Source: JBKHHU01 sp046539045
GTDB taxonomy: Bacteria > Planctomycetota > Phycisphaerae > SM23-33
Direction: 5' to 3'
Length of the DNA: 16,953 nucleotides
Assembly (NCBI GenBank): GCA_046539045.1
Contig: JBKHHU010000056.1
Coordinates: 1-16,953 of the forward strand
Each line of letters begins with the position of its first letter. Positions within the stretch are counted from its first letter, which is position 1. This document shows, piece by piece, positions 1 to 6,888 of the stretch. A model generated the notes under the pieces. The model was given only the letters and a program-made list of their open reading frames with translations, searched no databases and had not been told where the DNA came from. Position numbers and translations under genes: made by a program.

Positions 1-3000
1 AGACCATTTTGTCCTGCCAGACAATGTTGATGTACGTCAGCCCGAACCATTTGTGTCGCAGCGACCGGTCCGGTACGACAGTGACGGGCATGCTCAGCAG
101 CGTTTCGAGGCGATCGGAGTCGGTCTCGAGCAGGGCGTTGTACATCGCGACCTTCTCGCGGGTGTTGTCATCGGCGTCGGAGCGGTTCTGCAGTTCATTC
201 ACTCTGGAGCGGATTGCCTGCCTTGCATCGCTGGGTTCGGTGGCGAGTTGCTGTACGGCGTCACTGCCGAGAATCCGATGCATATCGACCGCGGTGGTGT
301 AGGCGTTGACGGTTCGGACCACCTGCTCCATGTCCTGATTGTCGCCGCTGGTCAACTGCACCCATATGCTCGCGGTCTGGTAGTCATTGGTGACGAAGTG
401 GTCCAGATCCCAAGGCCGGTGAGACTGCTGGAACTGCATGATTGCCGTTCCCACGCCTTCCTTCGTGTCCGGGAGGCGGAATTGCGGATCCTTCTGCGGG
501 ACGATATCGTATCGCGGCTCCTCGGCAGTGAGGTCGCGATAGACGGTCTTGACGATGTCCGCCAGTGAGTTGCTCTTGCCGACCTGCTCCCTGCCTTCCA
601 GAACCTTCTGCAGCCCGGTCAGATGCTGCAGGGCGCGGGGCTTCTTGAAGTACTGCAGCTCAAGCCGCTTGCGGTCGATCGCGTCGGCGATGGTGTTCCA
701 CAGTTCGGCAGGGGTTTCCTGCGCTTCCGGGGCGGTTGCCTCGCTCCCGATGCCTTCGGGCAGGGCGGGACCGCCGTCTGCACTGTCGTCCAAGCCACCG
801 GGCAACGATGGTCCAGAACCGGAACCGCTGTCCAGCCCGCCCGGCAAGGCCGGTCCGCCGTTATCGGTATTGGGTGTGCTCGGCTGCTCGGAAGTGCCGC
901 GACGCTTTCGGCCGACGTAGTCCGAGAGCTTTTGGTAGAACCCGGCGTAGCTTTCGCTTTCACCGGTGATGCGCTCCGCGGCGGCCAGGGCGTCGTCCAG
1001 AACGGCATGCTCTGCCGGCGCGGTGGTTGTCCCAGCCATCGCTTCCTCGACGGCAGCACGGAATTCGCTGATGGCCCGTTCGGTATCCCAACCGGGCTCA
1101 TCGGCGTGAATCGAAAGGTACGCCATATACGTCCCGCCGAAGTGCTCGTTCAGCACGTTGTCGGCGATGCGGATCGGGTGCGACTCGCCGAACCACTTGA
1201 CCGGGTTGTCGTTGACGTTGATTTGGCTGATGCCCCACCCGGCGATCACCAGCACGACCATCGCCGCGGCTAGGATCGGTTTGGTCCGGCGGTAGGTCAT
1301 CCCGCCCATCCAGTGCAGCAGGTTGATCAGCCAACCGGCTTCCTCGCCTTCGTGGTGCCGGTGCTTGCTGCCGAAGTTCTCCAGACGCTTTTCCGGAATG
1401 AACATGATGAACGACGGGATGAACGTCACCGTCAGCAGCCAGGCGACCATGATCCCGACGGCGACGAACACGCCGAACACCTGCACCGGCGGGATCGGCG
1501 TCAGCGCGAGACTGGCGAACCCGGCAGAGCTGGTCAGCGAGGTGTAGAGCATCGGAACGAACAAATCGTCCATAACCGCCCGGATGGTCTTCGCCCGGTC
1601 GCGGGTTTCCTGGTACTTCTCGAAGAACTCGCTGATGATGTGGATGCTGTCCAGCACCGCGATCGGCATGATGAAAATCGGGATCATGCTCGACATGATG
1701 TGAATCGGGAAACCCGCGATGATCAGCGAGCCCATGGTAAAGATCACGCTCACCATCGCCACGATCATCGGCGAGATCACGATGATCAGCTTGCGGAAGA
1801 AGACCATCATCAGCACGAAGATCACCAGCATGGCCGTCGGTGCGCTGATGGCCATCTGCTTGAACATCTCCACGCCAAAGGTGTCCTCGGCCACCGGGAG
1901 CCCGGTAATATGGAACGCGTCGGCGGGCTCTCGCTGCTCGTCCAGGCGAGCCAGCGCCGGCCCGGTCACGGAAGAAATGTCACCGGTCGGCATGTCGGTG
2001 GAGAGGTTGCGGAGGAAGTCGATAGTACCGCTCAGCAGTTGGTCTTCGAAGCGTTCGGTCTGGTCGAGGCTGCGGACGTAATAGGCGGCCAGGTTTCCCG
2101 GCTGATCTGCCTTGATCCGGCCGATGATCCACTGTCGCGCTTCGGCGGCGTGGTCGGCGCGGGCGAGAGCCTGCTGGTTCTCGTCCATCTCCGACGCCTC
2201 GGCCTGCAGTGTCTTCTCGCGCTGCGCGGCACGTTTCTGCGCCTCGTCCCGGAGGCCCTGCAAAGGCTCGATCAGCGTCGACCATGCCTTCGGGTCGCCC
2301 GCACGCTTCAGCAGATCGCGGATCCGGGTATCGAAAGCTTCCTCGCTCCCTGCCTCGTAAGCGACCAGCCGTCCTGCCCGGATGAGTGCATCCTTCTGAG
2401 ACTCGTCAAGCGATTCAGCGGTGTGAATTTCCTGGGCGACCTTCGCCCACTGCCAGATCAGCGGGATACGTTTCTGCAGATCGCTGTAGACGCGGTAGGA
2501 GAGCTTCTTCCGCGTGATCGGGACGTAGATCGCCACGGCCTGCCGGTCCTCGCTGATGAGCGTTCCGTCCAGGAAGGGGATCCGCTTGGCTTCGCGAACA
2601 ATGTCTTCAGCCTGCTGTTTCGTCTTGGGCGGTTCCTGCATGAACCAGGAGAAGGATATCTCTCCGCCCTTGGGAATGGACTTGTCGACCACCGATGGGG
2701 CTATCATGTCTTTGCGGATCACGCCTTCCCACTGGCCCGGCTGATCCGGCTTGCGCCACTGCAGCGACGCGATGTACTGCGACAGTTCGTAGGTTCTTCG
2801 CAGGCTCAGCGGGTTGGCGATGCCCTGCTGTTCGTTGACGATGCCGACGACGATGATGTCATGCAGCGCCAGACGCTCTTTCATACGGTCATGGAAAACG
2901 CGGACCGGCTCCTCGTGGGACAGCATGTTCTCCGGGTCGGTATCGACCGTCACCCCGTTGAGCGGGGCGAACTGTCGCGGAAACAGCGACGGCAGCGCTG

Positions 3001-3097
3001 CCGTGGCGGCGATAGCCAGCGTGACAAGAACGGTCACCACCGCGACGGCCTTGTAATGATGTATCGAGGTCTCAACGAGCGTTTTGCCGAGTTTCAT
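1..3097 (-). CDS. MMPL/RND superfamily exporter, C-terminus cut by window edge
   Basis: Inner-membrane transporter of the RND superfamily (MMPL-type predicted exporters), expected to use the proton gradient to move lipids or hydrophobic compounds; the substrate cannot be told from sequence. About 1032 codons are visible with no stop before position 1. One N-terminal membrane segment (about residues 15-37) is followed by a long periplasmic loop, then a five-helix cluster at about residues 410-560. That cluster carries the acidic TM4 motif PIAVLDSIHIISE, typical of the proton relay. TM7 lies at about 605-625, and a second periplasmic loop continues to the edge, so TM8-12 are missing. The first loop is unusually long and Ala/Gln/Glu-rich (about 215-330). 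The second has a Gly/Pro repeat linker (746-861 nt). The ATG start at 3097 is preceded by GGAAGGG and overlaps the stop of a 23-codon frame (ATGA). It probably forms an operon with thioredoxin upstream. The family call is firm; the substrate is unknown. Confidence 0.9.
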   Translation of the reverse strand, partial: MKLGKTLVETSIHHYKAVAVVTVLVTLAIAATAALPSLFPRQFAPLNGVTVDTDPENMLSHEEPVRVFHDRMKERLALHDIIVVGIVNEQQGIANPLSLRRTYELSQYIASLQWRKPDQPGQWEGVIRKDMIAPSVVDKSIPKGGEISFSWFMQEPPKTKQQAEDIVREAKRIPFLDGTLISEDRQAVAIYVPITRKKLSYRVYSDLQKRIPLIWQWAKVAQEIHTAESLDESQKDALIRAGRLVAYEAGSEEAFDTRIRDLLKRAGDPKAWSTLIEPLQGLRDEAQKRAAQREKTLQAEASEMDENQQALARADHAAEARQWIIGRIKADQPGNLAAYYVRSLDQTERFEDQLLSGTIDFLRNLSTDMPTGDISSVTGPALARLDEQREPADAFHITGLPVAEDTFGVEMFKQMAISAPTAMLVIFVLMMVFFRKLIIVISPMIVAMVSVIFTMGSLIIAGFPIHIMSSMIPIFIMPIAVLDSIHIISEFFEKYQETRDRAKTIRAVMDDLFVPMLYTSLTSSAGFASLALTPIPPVQVFGVFVAVGIMVAWLLTVTFIPSFIMFIPEKRLENFGSKHRHHEGEEAGWLINLLHWMGGMTYRRTKPILAAAMVVLVIAGWGISQINVNDNPVKWFGESHPIRIADNVLNEHFGGTYMAYLSIHADEPGWDTERAISEFRAAVEEAMAGTTTAPAEHAVLDDALAAAERITGESESYAGFYQKLSDYVGRKRRGTSEQPSTPNTDNGGPALPGGLDSGSGSGPSLPGGLDDSADGGPALPEGIGSEATAPEAQETPAELWNTIADAIDRKRLELQYFKKPRALQHLTGLQKVLEGREQVGKSNSLADIVKTVYRDLTAEEPRYDIVPQKDPQFRLPDTKEGVGTAIMQFQQSHRPWDLDHFVTNDYQTASIWVQLTSGDNQDMEQVVRTVNAYTTAVDMHRILGSDAVQQLATEPSDARQAIRSRVNELQNRSDADDNTREKVAMYNALLETDSDRLETLLSMPVTVVPDRSLRHKWFGLTYINIVWQDKMV

Positions 3098-3165
3098 ATT
3101 CGTATCCCTTCCCGATCGGCGTGTGCATGGTTTCCCGTCGTCTGCTTACTCTGTTCGTTCGACAT
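3094..3165 (-). CDS. 23-aa small reading frame, translationally coupled to the RND gene
   Basis: A short frame of 23 codons begins at ATG 3165, preceded by GAAAGAGGAAACC, a strong ribosome binding site with good spacing. It ends with TGA at 3096-3094, which shares ATGA with the start of the RND exporter gene. The predicted peptide is polar (MSNEQSKQTTGNHAHADREG then IRI), with no membrane segment and no recognisable family. The gap to the thioredoxin stop is 43 nt. The overlap suggests translational coupling, so it may be a leader whose translation feeds ribosomes to the exporter start. It may also be a chance frame. I cannot tell from one sequence whether the peptide itself matters. Confidence 0.4.
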   Translation of the reverse strand: MSNEQSKQTTGNHAHADREGIRI

Positions 3166-3208
3166 GGTTTCCTCTTTCGCCCATCTGTTGGGTTTGGGAA
3201 ACGCTTCG

Positions 3209-3532
3209 TCAGGCGACCTGCTCGATACTGCGAACCAGGGACTGCTTGTCCTGCAGGCCGACGACTCGGTCGACCTCCGTCCCATCCTTGAGAACGACCA
3301 GGAGGGGGATTGCCTGCACACGGAAGCGGGCGGCCAGGTGCGGGCAGTCGTCTACGTTGACTTTGGCGACAGTCGCCTGCCCGTCCAGTTCGGCGGCAAG
3401 TTCATCCAGCACCGGGCCCATCATCCGGCAGGGGGCGCACCAGGGGGCCCAGAAGTCGACCAGCGTGACTCCAGATGCAACCGCCTGCTCAAACGTCGAT
3501 TCGTCAAGATGCTTCACTTTGCTCTCAGCCAT
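3209..3532 (-). CDS. trxA: Thioredoxin
   Basis: Small cytoplasmic disulfide reductase of 107 residues, the standard length for a single-domain thioredoxin. The redox motif is WCAPC (W31-C35), with Ala in place of the common Gly; the flanking DFWAPWCAPCRMMGP is canonical. The second family signature is the cis-proline P76 in QAIPLL, followed by the usual strand and KDGTEVDRVVG turn. There is no signal peptide, so it acts in the cytoplasm, kept reduced by a thioredoxin reductase not in this window. The ATG at 3532 has AGAGGAG upstream at proper spacing. It is the first gene of a probable minus-strand unit with the 23-codon frame and the RND exporter. A 12-bp palindrome lies 37-48 bp upstream of its start. 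Confidence 0.95.
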   Translation of the reverse strand: MAESKVKHLDESTFEQAVASGVTLVDFWAPWCAPCRMMGPVLDELAAELDGQATVAKVNVDDCPHLAARFRVQAIPLLVVLKDGTEVDRVVGLQDKQSLVRSIEQVA

Positions 3533-3568
3533 GATTGGGCTCCTCTGTTATGAGTGTTCATTTCCTAA

Positions 3569-3580
3569 ACCGTCGACGGT
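3569..3580. promoter_or_regulatory. 12-bp perfect palindrome upstream of thioredoxin, candidate operator
   Basis: ACCGTCGACGGT reads the same on both strands and lies 37-48 bp upstream of the thioredoxin ATG. On the minus strand it falls in the spacer between a TTGCCA (possible -35) and a TAGGAA (weak -10), where a repressor would block RNA polymerase. The promoter match is poor, so the palindrome is the firm part and its operator role is inferred. Confidence 0.4.
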
Positions 3581-3877
3581 CTATTTGGCAACGGCTGTGC
3601 CACAAAGCCGGGAAACACTTGTTTGCGTCTGCAAGCCTTTCCCTCCAAAGCGGTAAGGGAAACGATGTCTGCGGCTGCAGGCGGCGGTCTACAGGAGCTG
3701 TGCGCCAACTGTCGGCGCAAACCGTGGTTGAGTGGGCGCCAAAGTTTGCGCCAACGGTTTTGCTCAGGTTCTGGTGACAAACGAGGCAGCATCGGCGGAC
3801 CCGGTAGCAGCCATCGCCATTGATGAGAGATGCGTCGAAATGTGCTACTGCGCAGCAGTATCTGATCGATAGCGCAA

Positions 3878-3915
3878 AGAGAAGCCTGGCGTCGCAGTCG
3901 CCAGGCTCTCTTTTT
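3878..3915 (+). terminator. Rho-independent terminator with no upstream plus-strand gene
   Basis: The left arm (3878-3891) pairs with CGCCAGGCTCTCT (3899-3911) with one bulged A and a 7-nt loop, and a run of five T (3911-3915) follows. This is a textbook plus-strand intrinsic terminator. No plus-strand gene precedes it: the nearest gene to the left is transcribed the other way. It could end a small RNA transcribed through 3600-3880, or shield the downstream regulator. Read on the minus strand the tail is only weakly T-rich. Confidence 0.75.
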
Positions 3916-4016
3916 CCCTTGCAGAAGGGAATGCGCTATTTTAGATAAGGCATGACGCAAGTCCTATGCGTGTGGCTGCCTTCGATTACCGTATGCAATC
4001 GTAGTGCGAAGCAGCG

Positions 4017-4066
4017 TTGGTGTCTATATTAGATATGGTATTACTGTTAACAGATGTGGTACAGTA
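4017..4066 (+). promoter_or_regulatory. Probable promoter and autoregulatory operator of the XylR-like gene
   Basis: A possible -35 TTGGTG (4017-4022) and -10 TATTAC (4039-4044) with a 16-bp spacer would start transcription near 4051. The perfect palindrome CTGTTAACAG (4044-4053) overlaps this point, and TACTGT (4042-4047) is mirrored by ACAGTA (4061-4066). The A/T-rich composition stands out from its surroundings. The promoter hexamers are weak; the palindrome is clear. Autoregulation is common for this family but is inferred here. Confidence 0.45.
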
Positions 4067-4081
4067 TAGGGGGAGACAGAT

Positions 4082-5260
4082 ATGGGTCCGAAATCGAACA
4101 GCTTACTGCTGACGGTAGCGGTAGTAATGCCTCAACAATCCGGGTTCCACTCACTGATTCTGGAGGGGATGCTGCGCTACATCCGTCCCGCCCACCGATG
4201 GCGGCTTGTGGGCCGGGGTGCCTTCCCAGGGATCGTCGAACGCCTTGCGGATGTGGAATTGGACGGGGTGCTGGGGCATTTGTCGCATATGGATGTGGCT
4301 GAGGAGCTTATGGGATTGGGCGTGCCGGTGGTCAACACCTCCGGCAGAACACCGGGCAGGGGGACGGTCCATCTCGGAATTGACGAGGCAGCCGTGGGTC
4401 GTATGGCGGCGGAACACTTGATGGGGCTGGGTCTTACGCAGTTCGCCGTGCTGGGAAGCGTCCGGATCCCATTCTCCGCCGAGCGCGGGGATGCCTTTGC
4501 GGAAAGCTGCGGAAAATGCGCACAAGCCGATGTCCACCGTTTCTATCTCGACGTGGCGGATCCGTTCGATCCGTGCTCGGAAGCCATCCGCGAGCAAAGC
4601 GACGATCGGGTTACCGAGTGGCTCGAGCGTCTCCCAAAACCGGTCGGACTGCTCGTGACTGACCCGGGCTACGCCGACCGTACCGCGGATCTCTGCAGGA
4701 TCGCGAAGATTGCGGTACCGGAAGAAATCGCCATGATCGCCGGTCACCAGAATGACATCATCGCCAAACTGTCCTGGCCGCCGATATCATCCGTCCAGCT
4801 TCCGCTCCGCAAGTTGGGCTATCTCGCGGCCGCGGCGCTGGATGACCTGATGCACGGCAGATCTCCGGAAGCATCGCAAGTTCTAAAACCTGTTGGTGTG
4901 AGCGTCAGAAAGTCATCGGACGTGATCGCCATGGCCGACTCGAGGCTGGCCAAGGCAGTGGCAATGATCCGCGAGGAGGCCTGTCTCGGGCTGTCGGTGG
5001 AGGATGTGCTGGACCGCCTTGAGATCAGCCGCTCCCTGCTGGACCGTCTGTTCCGGGAAGTGTTGGGCAGAACCACGTTTGCGGAAATCCGGCGCGTGCA
5101 GATCGAGACCGCAAAGCAGCTTCTGGCAGAGACGGACAAGACCATGGACAAGATCGCCTTGCAGTGCGGGTTCTCCGGTCCGGTGCGCTTCAGTTCCGCC
5201 TTCAAGCACGAGTGCGGGCTGAGCCCCAGCGACTGGCGCAGGCAGTTCCGATATGATTGA
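4082..5260 (+). CDS. XylR-like AraC-family transcriptional regulator with LacI-type sensor domain
   Basis: Cytoplasmic transcription factor of 392 residues. Residues about 8-280 resemble the periplasmic-binding-protein fold of LacI/XylR sensors: the opening VAVVMPQQSGFHSLILEGML, the GTVHLGIDEAAVGRMAAEHL segment and VPEEIAMIAG are typical. Residues about 289-390 form the AraC double helix-turn-helix, including TMDKIALQCGFSGPVRFSSA and GLSPSDWRRQF. This architecture is known from xylose-responsive XylR and is abundant in planctomycetes, where it usually controls sugar-use genes; the ligand here is unknown. The ATG at 4082 is preceded by a strong AGGGGGAG. The gene stands alone, converging on the sigma-54 activator with 58 bp between stops, so its targets are not obvious. 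The GH63/oxidoreductase pair about 3 kb downstream is one candidate. Confidence 0.9.
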   Translation: MGPKSNSLLLTVAVVMPQQSGFHSLILEGMLRYIRPAHRWRLVGRGAFPGIVERLADVELDGVLGHLSHMDVAEELMGLGVPVVNTSGRTPGRGTVHLGIDEAAVGRMAAEHLMGLGLTQFAVLGSVRIPFSAERGDAFAESCGKCAQADVHRFYLDVADPFDPCSEAIREQSDDRVTEWLERLPKPVGLLVTDPGYADRTADLCRIAKIAVPEEIAMIAGHQNDIIAKLSWPPISSVQLPLRKLGYLAAAALDDLMHGRSPEASQVLKPVGVSVRKSSDVIAMADSRLAKAVAMIREEACLGLSVEDVLDRLEISRSLLDRLFREVLGRTTFAEIRRVQIETAKQLLAETDKTMDKIALQCGFSGPVRFSSAFKHECGLSPSDWRRQFRYD

Positions 5261-5318
5261 CGTCTCGTCGAGCAAGAGTTGGTCCTATATGAGCCAATGC
5301 AAGACAATGGCACGCCTG

Positions 5319-6719
5319 TCATTCGGCCGATGCGTCAATCCCAAGTCTTTTGAGCTTCTTGTACAGCCCCGCGCGGGTGATCCCCATCGCTCTGGCCGCA
5401 GCCGCCTTGTTGCCCTCGGTCGCCCGGAGGGCCTGCATAACTTTCTCCCGCTCATCGGCGGGCTTGTCGACAGGGGCGGGGGCCGGCGGACCGCGCCGCG
5501 GCCCCTCCCGACGTGATCCGCTTTCTTGCACTTCCGGTGGGAGCGCGTCGGCCTCCAATTGCCGTCGGGACGCAGGCGTGACCACAAATGCATGTTCGAT
5601 CGCATGTTCCAGCTGCCGAACGTTACCTGGCCAGTCGCACGATTCCAGGCGGCGCATCATCTCGGCCGAGCATCCATCAATTGTCCGCTCATACTTGCGA
5701 TTGAACTTGTCTACGAAATAGGCAACGAGTTCGGTTAAATCGCCGTGACGATCGCGAAGCGGCGGGACATGCATCCCCACCACGCGAAGGCGGTAGAACA
5801 GATCCTCCCGGAAGCGATCCTCAGCCACCATCGCCGACAGGTCGCGATTGGTCGCCGCGACTATCCGTACATCCACCGGCCGGGCAAGACTCTCCCCGAC
5901 TCGCGTGATTTCCCGCTCCTGCAGAACACGGAGCAGTTTCACCTGGGCCGATAGAGGCAATTCGCCGACCTCATCGAGGAACAGCGTGCCGCCGGACGCC
6001 TGCTCGAACCGTCCGGCGCGATCAGCCGAAGCGCCTGTGAACGCACCCTTCACGTGTCCAAACAGCTCGGCTTCTATCAGCGTTTCCGGCAGGGCTCCGC
6101 AATTGACCGGGAGGAAGGGGTTTTCGGCTCGCGAGGACTTCTCGTGCAGCGTGCGGGCGATCAGTTCCTTGCCGGTCCCGGTTTCGCCTTCGATGACGAC
6201 CGAAGCGTCCGTGTCGGCGACCATTTCAATCGCTTCGTAGAGTTTTTGCATCTCCCGGCTGGAACCGACGATTCGCCCGAACCGCCCGGACCGGGCGACC
6301 TGATCACGCAGCATACGGATCTCGCTGCGGGCCTTCTTGAGCACGCTGACGTCGACCATGGCGACCACGGCCCCGATGGGTTTGCCCTCGTCGTCTGTCA
6401 CCGGCTGAGTTTTGCGAACAATAGGTATGGCCCGACCGGACTTGTGCCGGATCTCACATTCCTCGTCAAACTGCTGGTCGAGGTTCTGCATGGGACACAG
6501 CGCCGCCAGCATCTCCGGATCGGCATCGGGCCGGAGTCTTGTCTGGATCACCTCGCAGGACGAGCCGATGACCTCCTGAGAACCATAGCCCGTGAGCAAC
6601 TCGGCAGAGCGGTTCCAGTAGATGATCCGTCGCTCCGGATCCAGCACCACAACGGCGCACGGAATCGTTTCCAGCAAGGCTTTGCGGAAACGCGGGTTGT
6701 TTTCGATCAACTGCTCCAT
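5319..6719 (-). CDS. PAS-domain sigma-54-dependent transcriptional activator
   Basis: Bacterial enhancer-binding protein, 466 residues from the chosen start. A PAS sensor (about 12-125) is followed by the AAA+ domain: Walker A GETGTGKE (178-185), the sigma-54-contacting GAFTGA loop (225-230), Walker B GGTLFLDE (243-250), and the WPGNVRQLEH motif (363-372). A Gly/Pro/Arg-rich linker (about 400-425) leads to a Fis-type helix-turn-helix (about 428-462). There is no receiver domain, so the signal is probably sensed by the PAS domain, which has cysteines at 21, 55, 75 and 88. The start is uncertain. The frame stays open upstream to 6974, but that stretch has no convincing start, overlaps lysC and crosses a 9-G tract; ATG 6719 lies just before the PAS domain but lacks a good ribosome binding site. 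I see no convincing -24/-12 promoter in the gaps of this window, so targets probably lie elsewhere. Confidence 0.9.
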   Translation of the reverse strand: MEQLIENNPRFRKALLETIPCAVVVLDPERRIIYWNRSAELLTGYGSQEVIGSSCEVIQTRLRPDADPEMLAALCPMQNLDQQFDEECEIRHKSGRAIPIVRKTQPVTDDEGKPIGAVVAMVDVSVLKKARSEIRMLRDQVARSGRFGRIVGSSREMQKLYEAIEMVADTDASVVIEGETGTGKELIARTLHEKSSRAENPFLPVNCGALPETLIEAELFGHVKGAFTGASADRAGRFEQASGGTLFLDEVGELPLSAQVKLLRVLQEREITRVGESLARPVDVRIVAATNRDLSAMVAEDRFREDLFYRLRVVGMHVPPLRDRHGDLTELVAYFVDKFNRKYERTIDGCSAEMMRRLESCDWPGNVRQLEHAIEHAFVVTPASRRQLEADALPPEVQESGSRREGPRRGPPAPAPVDKPADEREKVMQALRATEGNKAAAARAMGITRAGLYKKLKRLGIDASAE

Positions 6720-6816
6720 ACGCTCGATAATATCAGCTTGCAACGCTGTCTGCCAGACGGCGGGACGAACGATCTCTTCCCCCCCCCGACCGAAACATCG
6801 TGGAACATAGTAAGAC

Positions 6817-6845
6817 AGCCCGCACCGAAGATGTCGATGCGGGCT
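6817..6845 (-). terminator. Strong hairpin after lysC, probable terminator
   Basis: AGCCCGCA (6817-6824) pairs with TGCGGGCT (6838-6845), extended by three further pairs across one mismatch to a 5-nt loop. It starts 44 nt beyond the lysC stop and before the sigma-54 regulator. On the minus strand the tail is GTCTTACTAT, not a real T run, so termination may be partial. Confidence 0.5.
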
Positions 6846-6888
6846 GGGTGTCCCGTTTGGAACTCGGCTTTTGTGCCTTCCGGTGAGT

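Larger units (their letters stand above)
3533..4081. other. 549-bp intergenic region with structured repeats, no convincing gene
   Basis: The region separates the divergent thioredoxin and XylR-like genes. Open frames exist on both strands but lack ribosome binding sites and family resemblance. It contains a palindrome at 3569-3580, a TTTCCCT/AGGGAAA inverted repeat at 3638-3662, three GCGCCAA copies with a 9-bp inverted repeat at 3702-3754, an inverted repeat at 3846-3860, a plus-strand intrinsic terminator at 3878-3915, and the promoter/operator of the regulator at 4017-4066. It is long for this otherwise compact window and could host a small RNA on the plus strand. Confidence 0.7.

Noticed and set aside
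1313..3553. Very long plus-strand open frame (746 codons) opposite the exporter and thioredoxin genes
   Set aside because: The translation is His/Arg/Asp-rich low-complexity sequence with no domain, while the opposite strand encodes clear RND and thioredoxin motifs. It is an antisense shadow in GC-rich DNA.
3565..3960. Minus-strand open frame of 131 codons in the trxA/regulator gap
   Set aside because: No ribosome binding site, Trp/Arg/Pro-rich unnatural composition, and it runs through the terminator hairpin.
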